Shown piece by piece: positions 1 through 9,069 of a DNA stretch of 64,000 nt. Position numbers and translations under genes: made by a program. The first letter of the stretch is position 1. Each line of letters starts with the position of its first letter. The DNA is from Holtiella tumoricola (lineage in GTDB: Bacteria > Bacillota > Clostridia > Lachnospirales > Cellulosilyticaceae). The DNA is taken from positions 247,890 to 311,889 of the forward strand of contig NZ_JAQIFT010000068.1 of the NCBI RefSeq assembly GCF_027857615.1. The letters run 5' to 3'. The notes below the pieces were generated by a model. That model did not search any database and had not been told where the DNA came from. It was given only the letters and a program-made list of their open reading frames with translations.

Positions 1-904
1 CTATTTCTGATAATACCCAGTCAAAGTCTCCTTTAGTAACAATACTATCACAGTATTCACAACGTCCTGCTTGATTAATGGATAAATTAGCACCACAATT
101 TGGGCAAGCTGTTGCTTCTACATGGGCATCATTTGTAGGTACACCTTGTTTTCTTACAAGCTTCCATATGTACTGCATATGAACAGGGTGGAAACGATCT
201 CCTTTTACAAGTTGACCTTTATCATCTTCTACGACATAATCTACAAAACGTGCTTTAATAGCTACATCTAGATATTCAAAGTCTCCTCTTGTATAGTACT
301 TTAAAATATCGGTATTTAAAATCGCAATATCCTCGATACGATTGGTACGTTTATTAGCTATATATTGATCAAGTTGCATTTTATGAGTAGCAAAAAGTGC
401 GTCTGTTTCAAATGGTCTTGCTTCTTCCCATTTTTTATTCATCCATGCTAACTGTAAACGCATAAACATATTGTTCACTTTGCTCACTAGCATCTGTTCT
501 GAGAAGTTCGGATCTATCTCAAATAAATGGTTAAGACTACCTTTTTGTGCTTGTGGCATGGCATCATAACTTCTATAATCTGGACGTGGTGCTTGTTGAT
601 ACTCTCCACCTCTTGTACCACGATTAGAACGTACAACAAAGAATATTACAATGACTATAGGAATGAGTAACCATGGTTCACGTGCGATCCATCTAAATAA
701 TAGCATCATCGTATAAGGATCTACACTATAACTATAAGAACTACTTCCACCACTGCTACTTCCGCCGCCACCTGAACTATAATCTACATTATTTCCTACA
801 TCTGCCAAAATAGGTTGCGTAACTAATAATACACATCCTATAAGCATACCTATTTTCATGACATTCCTCAACGTTTGTTCATGCCTGAGGATCCATTCCT
901 TCAT
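1..904 (-). CDS. Tim44-like membrane protein with C-terminal zinc ribbon (partial, runs off left edge)
   Basis: The reading frame is open for 301 codons from an ATG at 904, preceded by a GGGGGA ribosome site, and leaves the window at base 1 without a stop. The N-terminus has a signal-like hydrophobic stretch (about residues 16-33), then a Gly/Ser-rich linker, a second membrane segment (about 80-95) and a soluble Tim44-like region. Near the visible end a CPNCG...CEYC zinc ribbon is present. It starts 18 bases after the SPFH gene, so the two are probably co-transcribed. In Bacillus subtilis an SPFH protein (YdjI) is membrane-anchored by neighbouring ydj products in the pspA operon; a similar stress role is inferred here, not shown. 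Confidence 0.75.
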   Translation of the reverse strand, partial: MKEWILRHEQTLRNVMKIGMLIGCVLLVTQPILADVGNNVDYSSGGGGSSSGGSSSYSYSVDPYTMMLLFRWIAREPWLLIPIVIVIFFVVRSNRGTRGGEYQQAPRPDYRSYDAMPQAQKGSLNHLFEIDPNFSEQMLVSKVNNMFMRLQLAWMNKKWEEARPFETDALFATHKMQLDQYIANKRTNRIEDIAILNTDILKYYTRGDFEYLDVAIKARFVDYVVEDDKGQLVKGDRFHPVHMQYIWKLVRKQGVPTNDAHVEATACPNCGANLSINQAGRCEYCDSIVTKGDFDWVLSEI

Positions 905-922
905 GCTAAGTCCCCCAATAAA

Positions 923-2047
923 TTATAATTTTGTACCACACTCATTACAGAATTTAGCGCCATCCTCAGCTAATGTCCCACATTCAGGGCAGAATCTTTT
1001 CTTTGGAGTAGCTACTTCTACTTTTGTGCCACATTCTGTACAAAACTTAGCCTGCTCACCAAGTATCTGACCGCAGTTAGTACAACGTCTACCCCCATCT
1101 ATATTTTGTGGTTGTGTTGGCTGTTGTTGGCTAGTAGGTGCTGTTGCCCCACTTGATGCTTGTTGATTAAGGGTATTCATATTTTGCATGTTTTGGTTAA
1201 AAGCTTGCCCCATTTGCATACCCATAGTCAGCCCCATACCACTTTGCATCATACCATTAAGGCCTTTATTCTCTGTAGACTTCTCCATAATATCCATTTG
1301 TCTAATAGATTGAATGCGTGCAAGACGATCTGTATCTACACTTCCACGAATATTCATATCTGTAAGTTCTTGAAGTGACTTTTGAAGTTCTTCTGGGAGT
1401 GAAATATTATTAACTGTAAATGTATTAAGTTGTAGACCAAACATTTTAAACGCTTCACCTACATCTTGAATCATTTGTTTGCTAATTTCATTATATTGAG
1501 AAGCAATCTGTGCTACTGTAACATTTAGACTGCCAATTGCATCGCTAAAATGATTAATAATATAATCTTTTAACTGGGCATTAATAGACTCTTTTGTATA
1601 CTTGTTATTTGTACTTGAAACCATTTCAATAAATTGCTTAGGATCACAAATACTAAAAGTATAAGTACCAAATGCACGTACTTGTACTTGACCAAACTGA
1701 GGATCTGGAATCCAAATTGGTCCTGGTGTTCCCCACTTATTATTCATCATTTCTTTTGTACTTACAAAGAATATATCTGACTTAAATGGAGATTTGAAGC
1801 CGTAAGCCCATCCTTTTAAGTCTCCTAAAAACGGTAAGTTATCTGTTTCTAACTTGTATGTTCCTGGCCCAAATATATCTGCTATTTGTCCTTTATCTAC
1901 AAATACAGCCATTTGCCCTGGTCTAACGATAAGCTGTGCACCATATTGAATTTCTTGGTCTTCCATTGGGTACATATAAACTAATGTATCATGGCTATTG
2001 TCAAGCCACTGAATAATGTCCAAAAGTTGTTTTTTAAAAAAGCCCAT
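923..2047 (-). CDS. SPFH-domain protein with two C-terminal zinc ribbons (YdjI-like)
   Basis: Protein of 374 aa. The N-terminal two thirds is an SPFH/virion-core-protein-like domain (GQMAVFVDKG, GPGTYKLETDNLPF near residues 40-75). A Gln/Met-rich linker follows, then two Cys4 zinc ribbons (CTNCG...CTECG and CPECG...CNECG) at the extreme C-terminus. There is no membrane segment, so membrane attachment would need a partner, and the Tim44-like gene 18 bases downstream is the obvious candidate. The ATG at 2047 is chosen because GAGGGAG lies 8 bases before it; an in-frame GTG at 2056 abuts that site. Flotillin-like scaffolding at stressed membranes is the inferred role. Confidence 0.85.
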   Translation of the reverse strand: MGFFKKQLLDIIQWLDNSHDTLVYMYPMEDQEIQYGAQLIVRPGQMAVFVDKGQIADIFGPGTYKLETDNLPFLGDLKGWAYGFKSPFKSDIFFVSTKEMMNNKWGTPGPIWIPDPQFGQVQVRAFGTYTFSICDPKQFIEMVSSTNNKYTKESINAQLKDYIINHFSDAIGSLNVTVAQIASQYNEISKQMIQDVGEAFKMFGLQLNTFTVNNISLPEELQKSLQELTDMNIRGSVDTDRLARIQSIRQMDIMEKSTENKGLNGMMQSGMGLTMGMQMGQAFNQNMQNMNTLNQQASSGATAPTSQQQPTQPQNIDGGRRCTNCGQILGEQAKFCTECGTKVEVATPKKRFCPECGTLAEDGAKFCNECGTKL

Positions 2048-2133
2048 CTTTTTCACTCCCTCGCTTCATAATAATTCTATCCTACCATAAGCAGATTAAT
2101 TTTTCTATGTTCTATTTTTTATCTAATAAATAA

Positions 2134-2164
2134 AGTTCAGATAGAGTAAAACTCTACCTGAACT
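2134..2164 (-). terminator. Rho-independent terminator of the M29 aminopeptidase gene
   Basis: A near-perfect hairpin (arms AGTTCAG-TAGAGT and ACTCTA-CTGAACT, 3-base loop) is followed on the minus strand by TTTATTTATT. It lies 28 bases past the aminopeptidase stop and separates that gene from the SPFH gene. Confidence 0.8.
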
Positions 2165-2191
2165 CCATATTTTATTTACATACACCTTTTA

Positions 2192-3427
2192 TTAAATTGC
2201 CCAATTACCATCTTTAAGAATAGTTAATGCTTCACCATCTTCTGTTACACCTTCTATCGTTAGGTTTTTACCCCCTACCATAAAGTCTACATGTGTTAAT
2301 GATGTGTTGGCACCTGCTGCTTCTAATTCCTCTTTTGTCATCTTAGTGCCTCCTTCAATGGTATCTGGATAAGCACTTCCAATAGCAAAGTGACAAGATG
2401 CATTTTCATCAAATAAGGTATTGAAGAAAATAGTATTTGTATTAGAAACTGGTGAATTATCTGGTACAATCGCTACTTCTCCTAAATAATGAGAACCTTC
2501 ATCTGTTTCCACGAGCCCTTTAAGTGTTTCATAACCTTCTTCAGCACTGAAATCAACAATACGTCCTTTTTCAAAATGAAGTACAAAACGATCAATTAAA
2601 TTTCCACCATAACTTAAAGGTTTTGTAGAAGATAGTTTACCATCTACACCATATTTAGAAGGCATTGTAAAGATTTCTTCTGTTGGCATATTGGCAACAT
2701 AGTAAGTACCTGCTTTATTATAACTTCCACCACCTTGCCATATATGACCTTTTGGTAATTCTACATAAAGATCTGTACCAGGTGCAATATAGTGAAGCTT
2801 AGTAAATTTCTTAGCTGTTAAGAAATCTGTTTTTTCTTTAAGATTTTCTGTATGTGCTTTCCAGCTTGCTACTGGATCTTCCTCATAAATACGTGTAGCA
2901 ATAAAAATTTTGTCCCATAATTTATCTACTGCATCCTTATCATCTGTTGCCTCTGGGAATACTTTATGTGCCCATTCTACCGTTGGAATAGATGCAACAC
3001 ACCATGCTACATCACCATTTTGTGTATATCTTCTAAAAGCTTCAAGTGCCATCCCCGCTGTTTTTTGCATGGTTGCAATACGCTTTGGATCTACATCTTT
3101 AAGCAAATCTGGATTAGAAGCAGAAATACTAATAAATGCACAATTCTTCTCAGCTAACTTCTTCTTTCCTTCTGCTACCCATTCTGGATACTCTAAGAAA
3201 GCTTCATCTGGTGCATGCATATACTGAACTTTATTCAGTTCTTCATCTACATAATCTACATATACTTTTTTTGCTCCTACTTCATAAGCACATTTTGTAA
3301 GTGCTCTTGCAAAATAAGCTGTTTGGATTGGAGCGGTAATCATTAAGTATTGGTCTTTTTGGATATTTACACCTACCTCAACGATTAGTCTTGCGTATTG
3401 TTCAATATTATTTTCTTTTGTTCTCAT
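2192..3427 (-). CDS. M29-family aminopeptidase (AmpS/aminopeptidase T type)
   Basis: Protein of 411 aa, the usual length for MEROPS family M29 dinuclear-metal aminopeptidases, which act in the cytoplasm on peptides from protein turnover. All five metal ligands known from the family can be placed: Glu in PTEEIFTMP, Glu in YLGEVAIVP, His in ENASCHFAIGSAY, and His and Asp in LTHVDFMVG. The start at 3427 is supported by an AAGGAAG site. The DUF4250 gene lies 18 bases upstream, so the two may be one transcript. Metal identity (Zn, Co or Mn) cannot be read from sequence. Confidence 0.93.
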   Translation of the reverse strand: MRTKENNIEQYARLIVEVGVNIQKDQYLMITAPIQTAYFARALTKCAYEVGAKKVYVDYVDEELNKVQYMHAPDEAFLEYPEWVAEGKKKLAEKNCAFISISASNPDLLKDVDPKRIATMQKTAGMALEAFRRYTQNGDVAWCVASIPTVEWAHKVFPEATDDKDAVDKLWDKIFIATRIYEEDPVASWKAHTENLKEKTDFLTAKKFTKLHYIAPGTDLYVELPKGHIWQGGGSYNKAGTYYVANMPTEEIFTMPSKYGVDGKLSSTKPLSYGGNLIDRFVLHFEKGRIVDFSAEEGYETLKGLVETDEGSHYLGEVAIVPDNSPVSNTNTIFFNTLFDENASCHFAIGSAYPDTIEGGTKMTKEELEAAGANTSLTHVDFMVGGKNLTIEGVTEDGEALTILKDGNWAI

Positions 3428-3445
3428 ATAAAACTTCCTTTCTTC

Positions 3446-3634
3446 TTAAGAAATGAATTGATTAATAGATGCCTTATAAGTATACCCAATCGCATCCATT
3501 CTACCTAAAAGTTCTTCCATATCCATATCATAGGTTTGACAAAGGTCCTCTAACGAACCACATTCATCACGTAATTTCATATTCACAATACTAAGCATCA
3601 TATAAGGGTCTTTTCTGTTTAAACTTTCCATCAT
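3446..3634 (-). CDS. DUF4250 family small protein
   Basis: Protein of 62 aa matching the pattern of the short DUF4250 family: a conserved MLSIVNMKLRDE core, then an acidic helix and a DAIGYTYKASINQF tail. The function of the family is unknown. An AGGAAAT site precedes tandem ATG codons at 3634 and 3631, so the exact start is uncertain by one residue. It is 18 bases upstream of the aminopeptidase and probably co-transcribed with it. Confidence 0.75.
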   Translation of the reverse strand: MMESLNRKDPYMMLSIVNMKLRDECGSLEDLCQTYDMDMEELLGRMDAIGYTYKASINQFIS

Positions 3635-3741
3635 TATTTCCTTTCTTCTGTCAATTTAGGACATTTTCTAATAATTAAAGTCATTATATCCCCTCCTTTT
3701 TAGAGTGTCAACCAAACATGTCCTTTATAGCATGTCTTGTA

Positions 3742-3769
3742 TTGTATCTTCGTAATTATCTGATATAAT
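3742..3769 (+). promoter_or_regulatory. Sigma-A promoter for the folT riboswitch transcript
   Basis: TTGTAT at 3742-3747 and TATAAT at 3764-3769 are separated by 16 bases. Transcription would start near 3776, about 15 bases ahead of the riboswitch. Confidence 0.7.
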
Positions 3770-3790
3770 ACTATTTATCACTATAGACAG

Positions 3791-3893
3791 TTGGCAGAGT
3801 AGATGTAAGTGCGTTAAGTGCTAGTTGGACGGGAAGTTGCCACTAGACGAAAAGCCTATGCTTGCGGTACTTACGTCGCATTCCGCTGCCAAG
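3791..3893 (+). promoter_or_regulatory. Tetrahydrofolate (THF) riboswitch
   Basis: The segment opens with TTGGCAGAGTAGATG and closes with CATTCCGCTGCCAA, so TTGGCAG and CTGCCAA pair as the closing stem. Inside are GCGTTAAGTG and GGACGGGAAGTTGCC, which follow the known THF riboswitch (folT RNA motif) consensus of GGAGAGUAGAUG...GCGUUAAGUGU...GAUGUCGUC...GCAUCCGCUCC. It lies 37 bases upstream of a FolT-type transporter gene, the classical partner. The ribosome site GGAGG at 3915 is outside the aptamer, so control could be by sequestering it or by early termination; the choice cannot be settled by eye. Confidence 0.93.
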
Positions 3894-3929
3894 TCAGCGC
3901 TTTCTAAATTTATTGGAGGTGCTTTAAAA

Positions 3930-4448
3930 ATGAATAATAATAAAACGACTAAAATGGTGCTTCTTGCACTACTTATTGCACTCAATATCGTCTTAGTTCG
4001 ATTTGGTGCAATCTATCTTGGTCCATCACTTCGTGTAACCTTTGGTTTTATTCCAATTGTTATGATGGGAATTTTATTTGGACCAATTTCTGCTGCCGTA
4101 GGAGCAGGTATTGCCGACTTTATCGGTGTGATCCTTTTCCCAACAGGCGGTGCATTTTTCCCTGGATTTACCCTTAGTGCTATGGTAACAGGATTTATCT
4201 ATGGGAAGATACTTTATGGTCATAAGCTGTCTATCAAAAGAATTGTTATAAGCAATCTGCTTGTTATTATGATTGTTCAGCTTCTAATGAACTCCTTATG
4301 GCTTACAATGCTTTATGATAAAGCATTTTTTGTACTTATTAGCACAAAAATCATCAAATCACTTGCTATGTTACCTATAGAAAGTTTTATGATTTTCCTT
4401 ACTTATAAGTACATTTCGCCAGTGTTCGTTAAATACGCTGAACATTAA
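3930..4448 (+). CDS. folT: Folate-specific ECF transporter S component FolT
   Basis: Protein of 172 aa with about six hydrophobic segments, typical of ECF S components. These bind the vitamin and pair with a shared EcfA-EcfA'-EcfT energy module encoded elsewhere. Family features include the N-terminal MVLLALLIALNIVL helix, the RVTFGFIPIVMMGILFGP segment and the glycine-rich AVGAGIADFIG loop. The ATG at 3930 has GGAGG ten bases before it. An in-frame upstream start would fall inside the riboswitch and is rejected. Specificity for folates rests mainly on the THF riboswitch just upstream. Confidence 0.93.
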   Translation: MNNNKTTKMVLLALLIALNIVLVRFGAIYLGPSLRVTFGFIPIVMMGILFGPISAAVGAGIADFIGVILFPTGGAFFPGFTLSAMVTGFIYGKILYGHKLSIKRIVISNLLVIMIVQLLMNSLWLTMLYDKAFFVLISTKIIKSLAMLPIESFMIFLTYKYISPVFVKYAEH

Positions 4449-4510
4449 CACATATATATTATCTTGATATCATAAACATATGCTTAGTCAATTGTTTATA
4501 GTGAATGAAA

Positions 4511-4543
4511 GGGGACTGTTCAAACAAACAGCCCCCTTTTTTA
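4511..4543 (+). terminator. Terminator of folT
   Basis: GGGGACTGTT and AACAGCCCC form a bulged GC-rich stem followed by CTTTTTT. It closes the folT transcript and sits just before the convergent kinase gene. Confidence 0.85.
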
Positions 4544-4556
4544 TAGTTTTAATCCA

Positions 4557-5990
4557 TTAAAATTTAAGTGAAATAGATTTAAGTGTTTTAGATTTTGTAT
4601 AATGCATAAGCGGTAATTTAATTGTAAACTTAGCCCCTTTATTTTCTTCACTTTCTACTTCAATCTTGCCACCATGTTCTGTTACAAGCTTCTTCACCAT
4701 TGTAAGACCTATACCACTACCTTCATATTTTTCACGACTTTTATCACCTCGATACATCCGTTCAAATATATAAGGAATATCTTCTTTTGCAACGCCGATC
4801 CCTGTATCTTCTATGGTCATACAGACCATCTTATCTTCTATTCTAGTAGCTACTGCAATACTTCCAGACTCTGTAAATTTAAAAGCATTTGAAAAGAGAT
4901 TCATTAATATTTGTTTAATAGCATTGTAATCTGCCAAGACAGTTACACCATCTGTATCTTTTAAGTTAATACTAAAATGAATTTGTTTTTCTTTCGCTAC
5001 AATTTTAAATACATTATAAACTTCTTTAATACAACTATTAATATAAAGTTCTTGCTTATGGAGTTCTGTTGTACAGTCTTCTACATTTTTAAGTTTATCT
5101 AAATTATTAAGCATACTTCCAAAACGTACGACCTCTTGATAAAGTACTTGCATTTGATCCTCATCTATAGGATAAATACCATCAATCATAGCTTCTAAAT
5201 TACTTTGCAAAATATGAAGGGGTGTACGAATCTCATGAGATAAATCTGAGACAAGTTTTTTTCTTAATGTATCTTGCTCATCTAACTTTTGTGCTAAATA
5301 GTTCATACTATGACGCAAATTCTCAAGTTCTTTAATCTCACTTTTTTTGGTATATCTGGTTTGATATTTACCTTCCGCTAAGTCTACTGAGGTTCTTGCA
5401 ATAGCATAAATAGGTTTGGTAAATAAGCGGGTAATATATGCCCCAATGGATGCAAAACAAAATAGTGCAATTAAGCCGCTCCAAATAATACTTCTACTAA
5501 TACATCTTTGAAAAACTAAATCTGATGTAGATAAAATACTTGATGGAAAATATCCGATCCTAGCATATCCTACTAGCCCATGCCCATCCGCTTCAATAGG
5601 AATATCTTGAACTGTATAAACCTTTTCTTTGTTTGGAAGTAACTTAGATAAATAAAAAGGATATTCCATCCCTTCTACTTCTTCTTCAAGTTGTTCTTTG
5701 GTCTTTCCCCATATAAGATTTTTATTTGTATCTAAAAGTGCTAATGAAAATTTCCCACTATGGGTTGTAATAAGGAATTCCTCTTGAAACGTATTACTCC
5801 AACTACCTTCTTGCTCATAGGTATCCTCTAATTGTTGTACAATAATAGTAGTAGTTCTTTCAATATTATCCTTAATATAGGCTTTAAATTCTTTATCAAT
5901 AGTAATATTAACAAAACAAGCTGTTAGTAAAATTGTAAAAGTCCCTACACTTAGTAACAGTGCAAAGAGCTGTTTACGCATAGAAATCAT
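4557..5990 (-). CDS. Sensor histidine kinase (OmpR-partner type)
   Basis: Protein of 477 aa. Two membrane segments (about 7-29 and 167-187) flank an extracytoplasmic sensor region of about 135 aa. They are followed by a HAMP linker (about 190-240), the H-box SDLSHEIRTPL with phospho-acceptor His252, and a catalytic HATPase domain with N (LFSNAFKFTESG), G1 (DTGIGV) and G2 (GSGIGL) boxes. Its start overlaps the stop of the upstream response regulator by 4 bases (ATGA), so they are translationally coupled partners. The signal sensed is unknown; neighbouring genes give no clear target. Confidence 0.93.
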   Translation of the reverse strand: MISMRKQLFALLLSVGTFTILLTACFVNITIDKEFKAYIKDNIERTTTIIVQQLEDTYEQEGSWSNTFQEEFLITTHSGKFSLALLDTNKNLIWGKTKEQLEEEVEGMEYPFYLSKLLPNKEKVYTVQDIPIEADGHGLVGYARIGYFPSSILSTSDLVFQRCISRSIIWSGLIALFCFASIGAYITRLFTKPIYAIARTSVDLAEGKYQTRYTKKSEIKELENLRHSMNYLAQKLDEQDTLRKKLVSDLSHEIRTPLHILQSNLEAMIDGIYPIDEDQMQVLYQEVVRFGSMLNNLDKLKNVEDCTTELHKQELYINSCIKEVYNVFKIVAKEKQIHFSINLKDTDGVTVLADYNAIKQILMNLFSNAFKFTESGSIAVATRIEDKMVCMTIEDTGIGVAKEDIPYIFERMYRGDKSREKYEGSGIGLTMVKKLVTEHGGKIEVESEENKGAKFTIKLPLMHYTKSKTLKSISLKF

Positions 5991-6673
5991 ACAAGCATCC
6001 CTTCAAACTTATAACCAATTCCTGTTACAGTCTTGATATATTTTGGATTTTTAGTATCTTCTTCTATTTTCTTACGTAAGTTTTTAATATGCACATCAAT
6101 CGTACGGTCAAAACCATCAAAATCTATTCCCATAACTGCCTCAATTAATTGTTCACGTGTAAAGACACGGCTAGGAGATGATGCAAGTTCATAAAGTAAG
6201 TCAAACTCATTTGGTGTAAGACCTACAATTTCATTATTTACTTTTACCATACGTTCTTGTAGATAAATTTTAAGATGCCCTTTATCAAATACTAAGGTAT
6301 CTTTATTTTCTTCTCTTTCTTTACGTACTTCTAATGCTTTCACACGTGCAACTAATTCTCTTGGGCTTACCGGCTTCACTAAGTATTCATCTGCTCCTAT
6401 TTGGAATCCTTCAACTTTGTTATCTAAAGTACCTTTAGCTGTAATCATAAAGATGTAAGCATTAGATACACCACGCATTTCTTTACAGATATCTTCTCCT
6501 TGAATATCTGGAAGCATTAAATCTAATAATACAACATCTATCTTTTCTTTATAAAATAGATCTAAGCCATCTTTTCCTGTATAGGCACAAAACACCCTAT
6601 AATTCTCTTTTTCTAGATATTTTGTCATAATATCTGCTACGCGTACTTCATCCTCGATAATTAAAATATTCAT
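5987..6673 (-). CDS. OmpR/PhoB-family response regulator
   Basis: Protein of 228 aa. The receiver domain (1-115) has the acidic pair ED at 7-8, phospho-acceptor Asp51 in LLDLMLPD and Lys in LVKPVSP. The winged-helix DNA-binding domain (130-225) carries the usual LTPNEFDLL, REQLIEAVMG and TIDVHIKNLRKKI segments. It is the first gene of a two-gene operon with the kinase, behind a GGAGG site. No obvious direct-repeat operator was noticed upstream. Confidence 0.95.
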   Translation of the reverse strand: MNILIIEDEVRVADIMTKYLEKENYRVFCAYTGKDGLDLFYKEKIDVVLLDLMLPDIQGEDICKEMRGVSNAYIFMITAKGTLDNKVEGFQIGADEYLVKPVSPRELVARVKALEVRKEREENKDTLVFDKGHLKIYLQERMVKVNNEIVGLTPNEFDLLYELASSPSRVFTREQLIEAVMGIDFDGFDRTIDVHIKNLRKKIEEDTKNPKYIKTVTGIGYKFEGMLV

Positions 6674-6881
6674 AGCTTGTAACCTCCACGTCTGTTTCCT
6701 TATTTTTCTTGAATTATAACCAATCTATGTGAAGAAAGATTGAAAAGCTTAATTACAATTATATTACATTATTTTTATATCTTTTATAAACAATTGCCAA
6801 ATTGAATAATATCATTTAAAATAGTCTTAAAGAGTTTATTTCTTCGTGGATTTGTCTTTCTACAGAGAGAGGGGTGCAAAT

Positions 6882-7094
6882 ATGGAATTTAATTTTAATA
6901 GCAAAGAACATTTAATTACTTTTATTCAGTCCGAAATCATTACCACCGCCGAAGCAACAACGTTGCTAAATTGCTCCAGACAATATCTTGATGAATTAGT
7001 TAGCAAGGGCAAAATCACTCCCGTAAAAACAATTAATAGGGTACGCTTATATTGGAGAGATGATATCTCTGCCTTACATAAATCAAAATGTTAA
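6882..7094 (+). CDS. Small helix-turn-helix (excisionase/MerR-like) protein
   Basis: Protein of 70 aa whose core (ITTAEATTLLNCSRQYLDELVSKGKITPVKTINRVRLYWRDDI) fits a winged HTH of the excisionase/MerR type: a helix-turn-helix, a KGKI turn, then the wing and an R-Y-W-R-DDI end. The ATG at 6882 follows AGAGGGG by seven bases; an upstream in-frame GTG at 6846 has no ribosome site. It is a single-gene unit with its own terminator and no integrase or phage gene beside it, so a role in excision is unlikely. It may be a small standalone regulator or an antitoxin-like protein without a visible toxin. Confidence 0.65.
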   Translation: MEFNFNSKEHLITFIQSEIITTAEATTLLNCSRQYLDELVSKGKITPVKTINRVRLYWRDDISALHKSKC

Positions 7095-7128
7095 AAAAGG
7101 TTGCTAGTATAGACTAGCAACCTTTTTT
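7094..7128. terminator. Bidirectional terminator between the HTH gene and ftsH
   Basis: GGTTGCTAGT and ACTAGCAACC form a perfect stem flanked by A6 and T6 tracts, so it can act for the HTH gene on the plus strand and ftsH on the minus strand. Confidence 0.88.
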
Positions 7129-7156
7129 ATTATATCCGTTTTATTTAAGTTGTAAT

Positions 7157-8914
7157 CTATGCACTTCTTAAAATTTCTTCAACATCACTATTTTCTAATG
7201 TTTCTCTTTCAAGTAAAGAATGAGCTAAACATTCAAGACTTGCCCATTGCTCTTCAACTAATCTTAAAGTTTCTAAATAGAACACATTCATTTTTTCTTT
7301 GCATGCTTTGAGTAATTCAGGATTTGCACCACCCACTTCTCCAAACAGTACATTTAAGTTAATAAGTCCATACTGCTCATCCATTCCATAACGTGTCATA
7401 TAGTCTCTTAGGTAAGCAGTTGCTTTCTCAATATCATTACTTGCACCTGTCGTAATATTTTCTTTCCCTAATAATATTTCTTCCGCAGCTCTACCTGCTA
7501 AGAGAATTTGGATTTGGCTAATAAAATCTTGTTTAGACATATACATTTTATCTTTTGGAATACTTAGGTTAAAGCCACCTGCCCCTTTTGTTGTAGGTGC
7601 AATCGTAACTTTCATAATACGTTGTTCTGGTGCTACTAAACGTGTAATGAGTGCGTGACCAGCTTCATGATAAGCTGTAATTTTACGTTCTTCATCACTA
7701 ATATAGCTTGTATCTTTTTTCTTTGCTCCTGCAATAACTGTTGTAAAGGCTTGGCTTAAATGCGCTTTTGTAATTTGATTCCCGCCCTCTTTAGCCGCAA
7801 TAATAGCGGCTTCATTCATTAAGTTTTCAAGCATTGCCCCTGTAAAGCGAACGGTTTGTCTGGCAAGTTCTTTCATATCTACATCATCAGATAATGGTTT
7901 AGATTGAAGGTGTAAGCGTATCATCATTTCTCTCGCATTTTGATCTGGATAGCCTATTTCTACATGTCTATCAAAACGTCCTGGACGAAGTAAGGCATCA
8001 TCTAATAATTCCAATCTATTTGTTGCTGCAATAACGACAATGCTTTCACTGTCTTTAAATCCTGACATTTCTGTAAGTAACGCATTAAGTGTTTGATCTT
8101 TTTCTTCATTGCTTCCATTTGTATTATTACTACGTTTCTTGCCTATAGCATCAATCTCATCTATAAAAATAACAGCCTTTTCATGTGTTCTTGCTGCTTT
8201 AAATAACTCTCTAATACGACTTGCCCCTACACCTACATACATTTGGACAAAGTCTGACCCACTCATTGAGAAAAAGGGTACACCAGCTTCTTTAGCTATA
8301 GCCTTTGCCATAAGTGTTTTCCCTGTTCCTGGAGGTCCATAGAAAATAATCCCTTTTGGCATTCTTGCCCCTAACTTCACAAACTGCTCAGGATCTTTAA
8401 TAAAGTTCACAATATCTGCAACTTGTTCTTTGGCTTCTACATTCCCAGCAATTTGGCTAAATCCTACTTTTAGCTGTTCTGCCTCAATAGGTTTTACACC
8501 TAATGCCATTGCACCTGTACTATTCGTTCCTTTTATATTTCTAAATACAATAAAGAATACACCTAAAAATACACTTCCACCTACTAGTGTTTGTAATAAA
8601 TATAAGGTAGTATCTGGTCCACCTTCAGTCACTTTGATATTATTCGTTAAAAGTTGTTCTTTAAAATTATCTTTTCTAGGATTGGCAGTCTCATAAAGTG
8701 TCTGATCGCCTAAAAGTGTAAATGTTACTGTATCCCCTTGGCCTATTGTGACCTCTTTAACTTGTTTATTATTTACTGCTTCCATAAAAACATTATAATT
8801 CATATATTGAGCTAAATGATTCTTATTATAAGAAATCCCTAATACCAACACAATTAAAATACCTATAACTATACTCGGTACAATCCATTTTTTCTCTTTG
8901 ATTTGTTGTTTCAT
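7157..8914 (-). CDS. ftsH: ATP-dependent zinc metalloprotease FtsH
   Basis: Protein of 585 aa. Membrane helices at about 11-28 and 104-124 bracket a short extracytoplasmic loop. The AAA domain has Walker A GPPGTGKT (193-200), Walker B VIFIDEID (about 248-254) and the second region of homology ending RPGRFDRH. The protease domain has HEAGH (416-420) and the third zinc ligand Asp494 in ASNDIEKAT. FtsH is a membrane-bound hexameric quality-control protease. The C-terminal tail is shorter than in many FtsH proteins. The ATG at 8914 follows AAGGAGGGG; a further 31 in-frame upstream codons lack a ribosome site. Confidence 0.95.
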   Translation of the reverse strand: MKQQIKEKKWIVPSIVIGILIVLVLGISYNKNHLAQYMNYNVFMEAVNNKQVKEVTIGQGDTVTFTLLGDQTLYETANPRKDNFKEQLLTNNIKVTEGGPDTTLYLLQTLVGGSVFLGVFFIVFRNIKGTNSTGAMALGVKPIEAEQLKVGFSQIAGNVEAKEQVADIVNFIKDPEQFVKLGARMPKGIIFYGPPGTGKTLMAKAIAKEAGVPFFSMSGSDFVQMYVGVGASRIRELFKAARTHEKAVIFIDEIDAIGKKRSNNTNGSNEEKDQTLNALLTEMSGFKDSESIVVIAATNRLELLDDALLRPGRFDRHVEIGYPDQNAREMMIRLHLQSKPLSDDVDMKELARQTVRFTGAMLENLMNEAAIIAAKEGGNQITKAHLSQAFTTVIAGAKKKDTSYISDEERKITAYHEAGHALITRLVAPEQRIMKVTIAPTTKGAGGFNLSIPKDKMYMSKQDFISQIQILLAGRAAEEILLGKENITTGASNDIEKATAYLRDYMTRYGMDEQYGLINLNVLFGEVGGANPELLKACKEKMNVFYLETLRLVEEQWASLECLAHSLLERETLENSDVEEILRSA

Positions 8915-9069
8915 GTGTCCCCTCCTTGTGTTAGGTTTACTATCACTATTATAAAGTAATCTGCCCCTAAGAACATTAGTATGTCTTTGGAAAATATATA
9001 ACCTCAAAAAGGAAGGTAAACCTCATCCCCCTTCTTTATTTTCAAATAAATCAGACTTTTTTAGATATG

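Noticed and set aside
3635..3741. Terminator-like signals between the DUF4250 gene and the folT promoter
   Set aside because: Only short imperfect stems are present; this is a divergent promoter region.
3825..3929. In-frame extension of folT to an ATG at 3825
   Set aside because: It would place 35 codons inside the riboswitch aptamer; the ATG at 3930 has a proper ribosome site.
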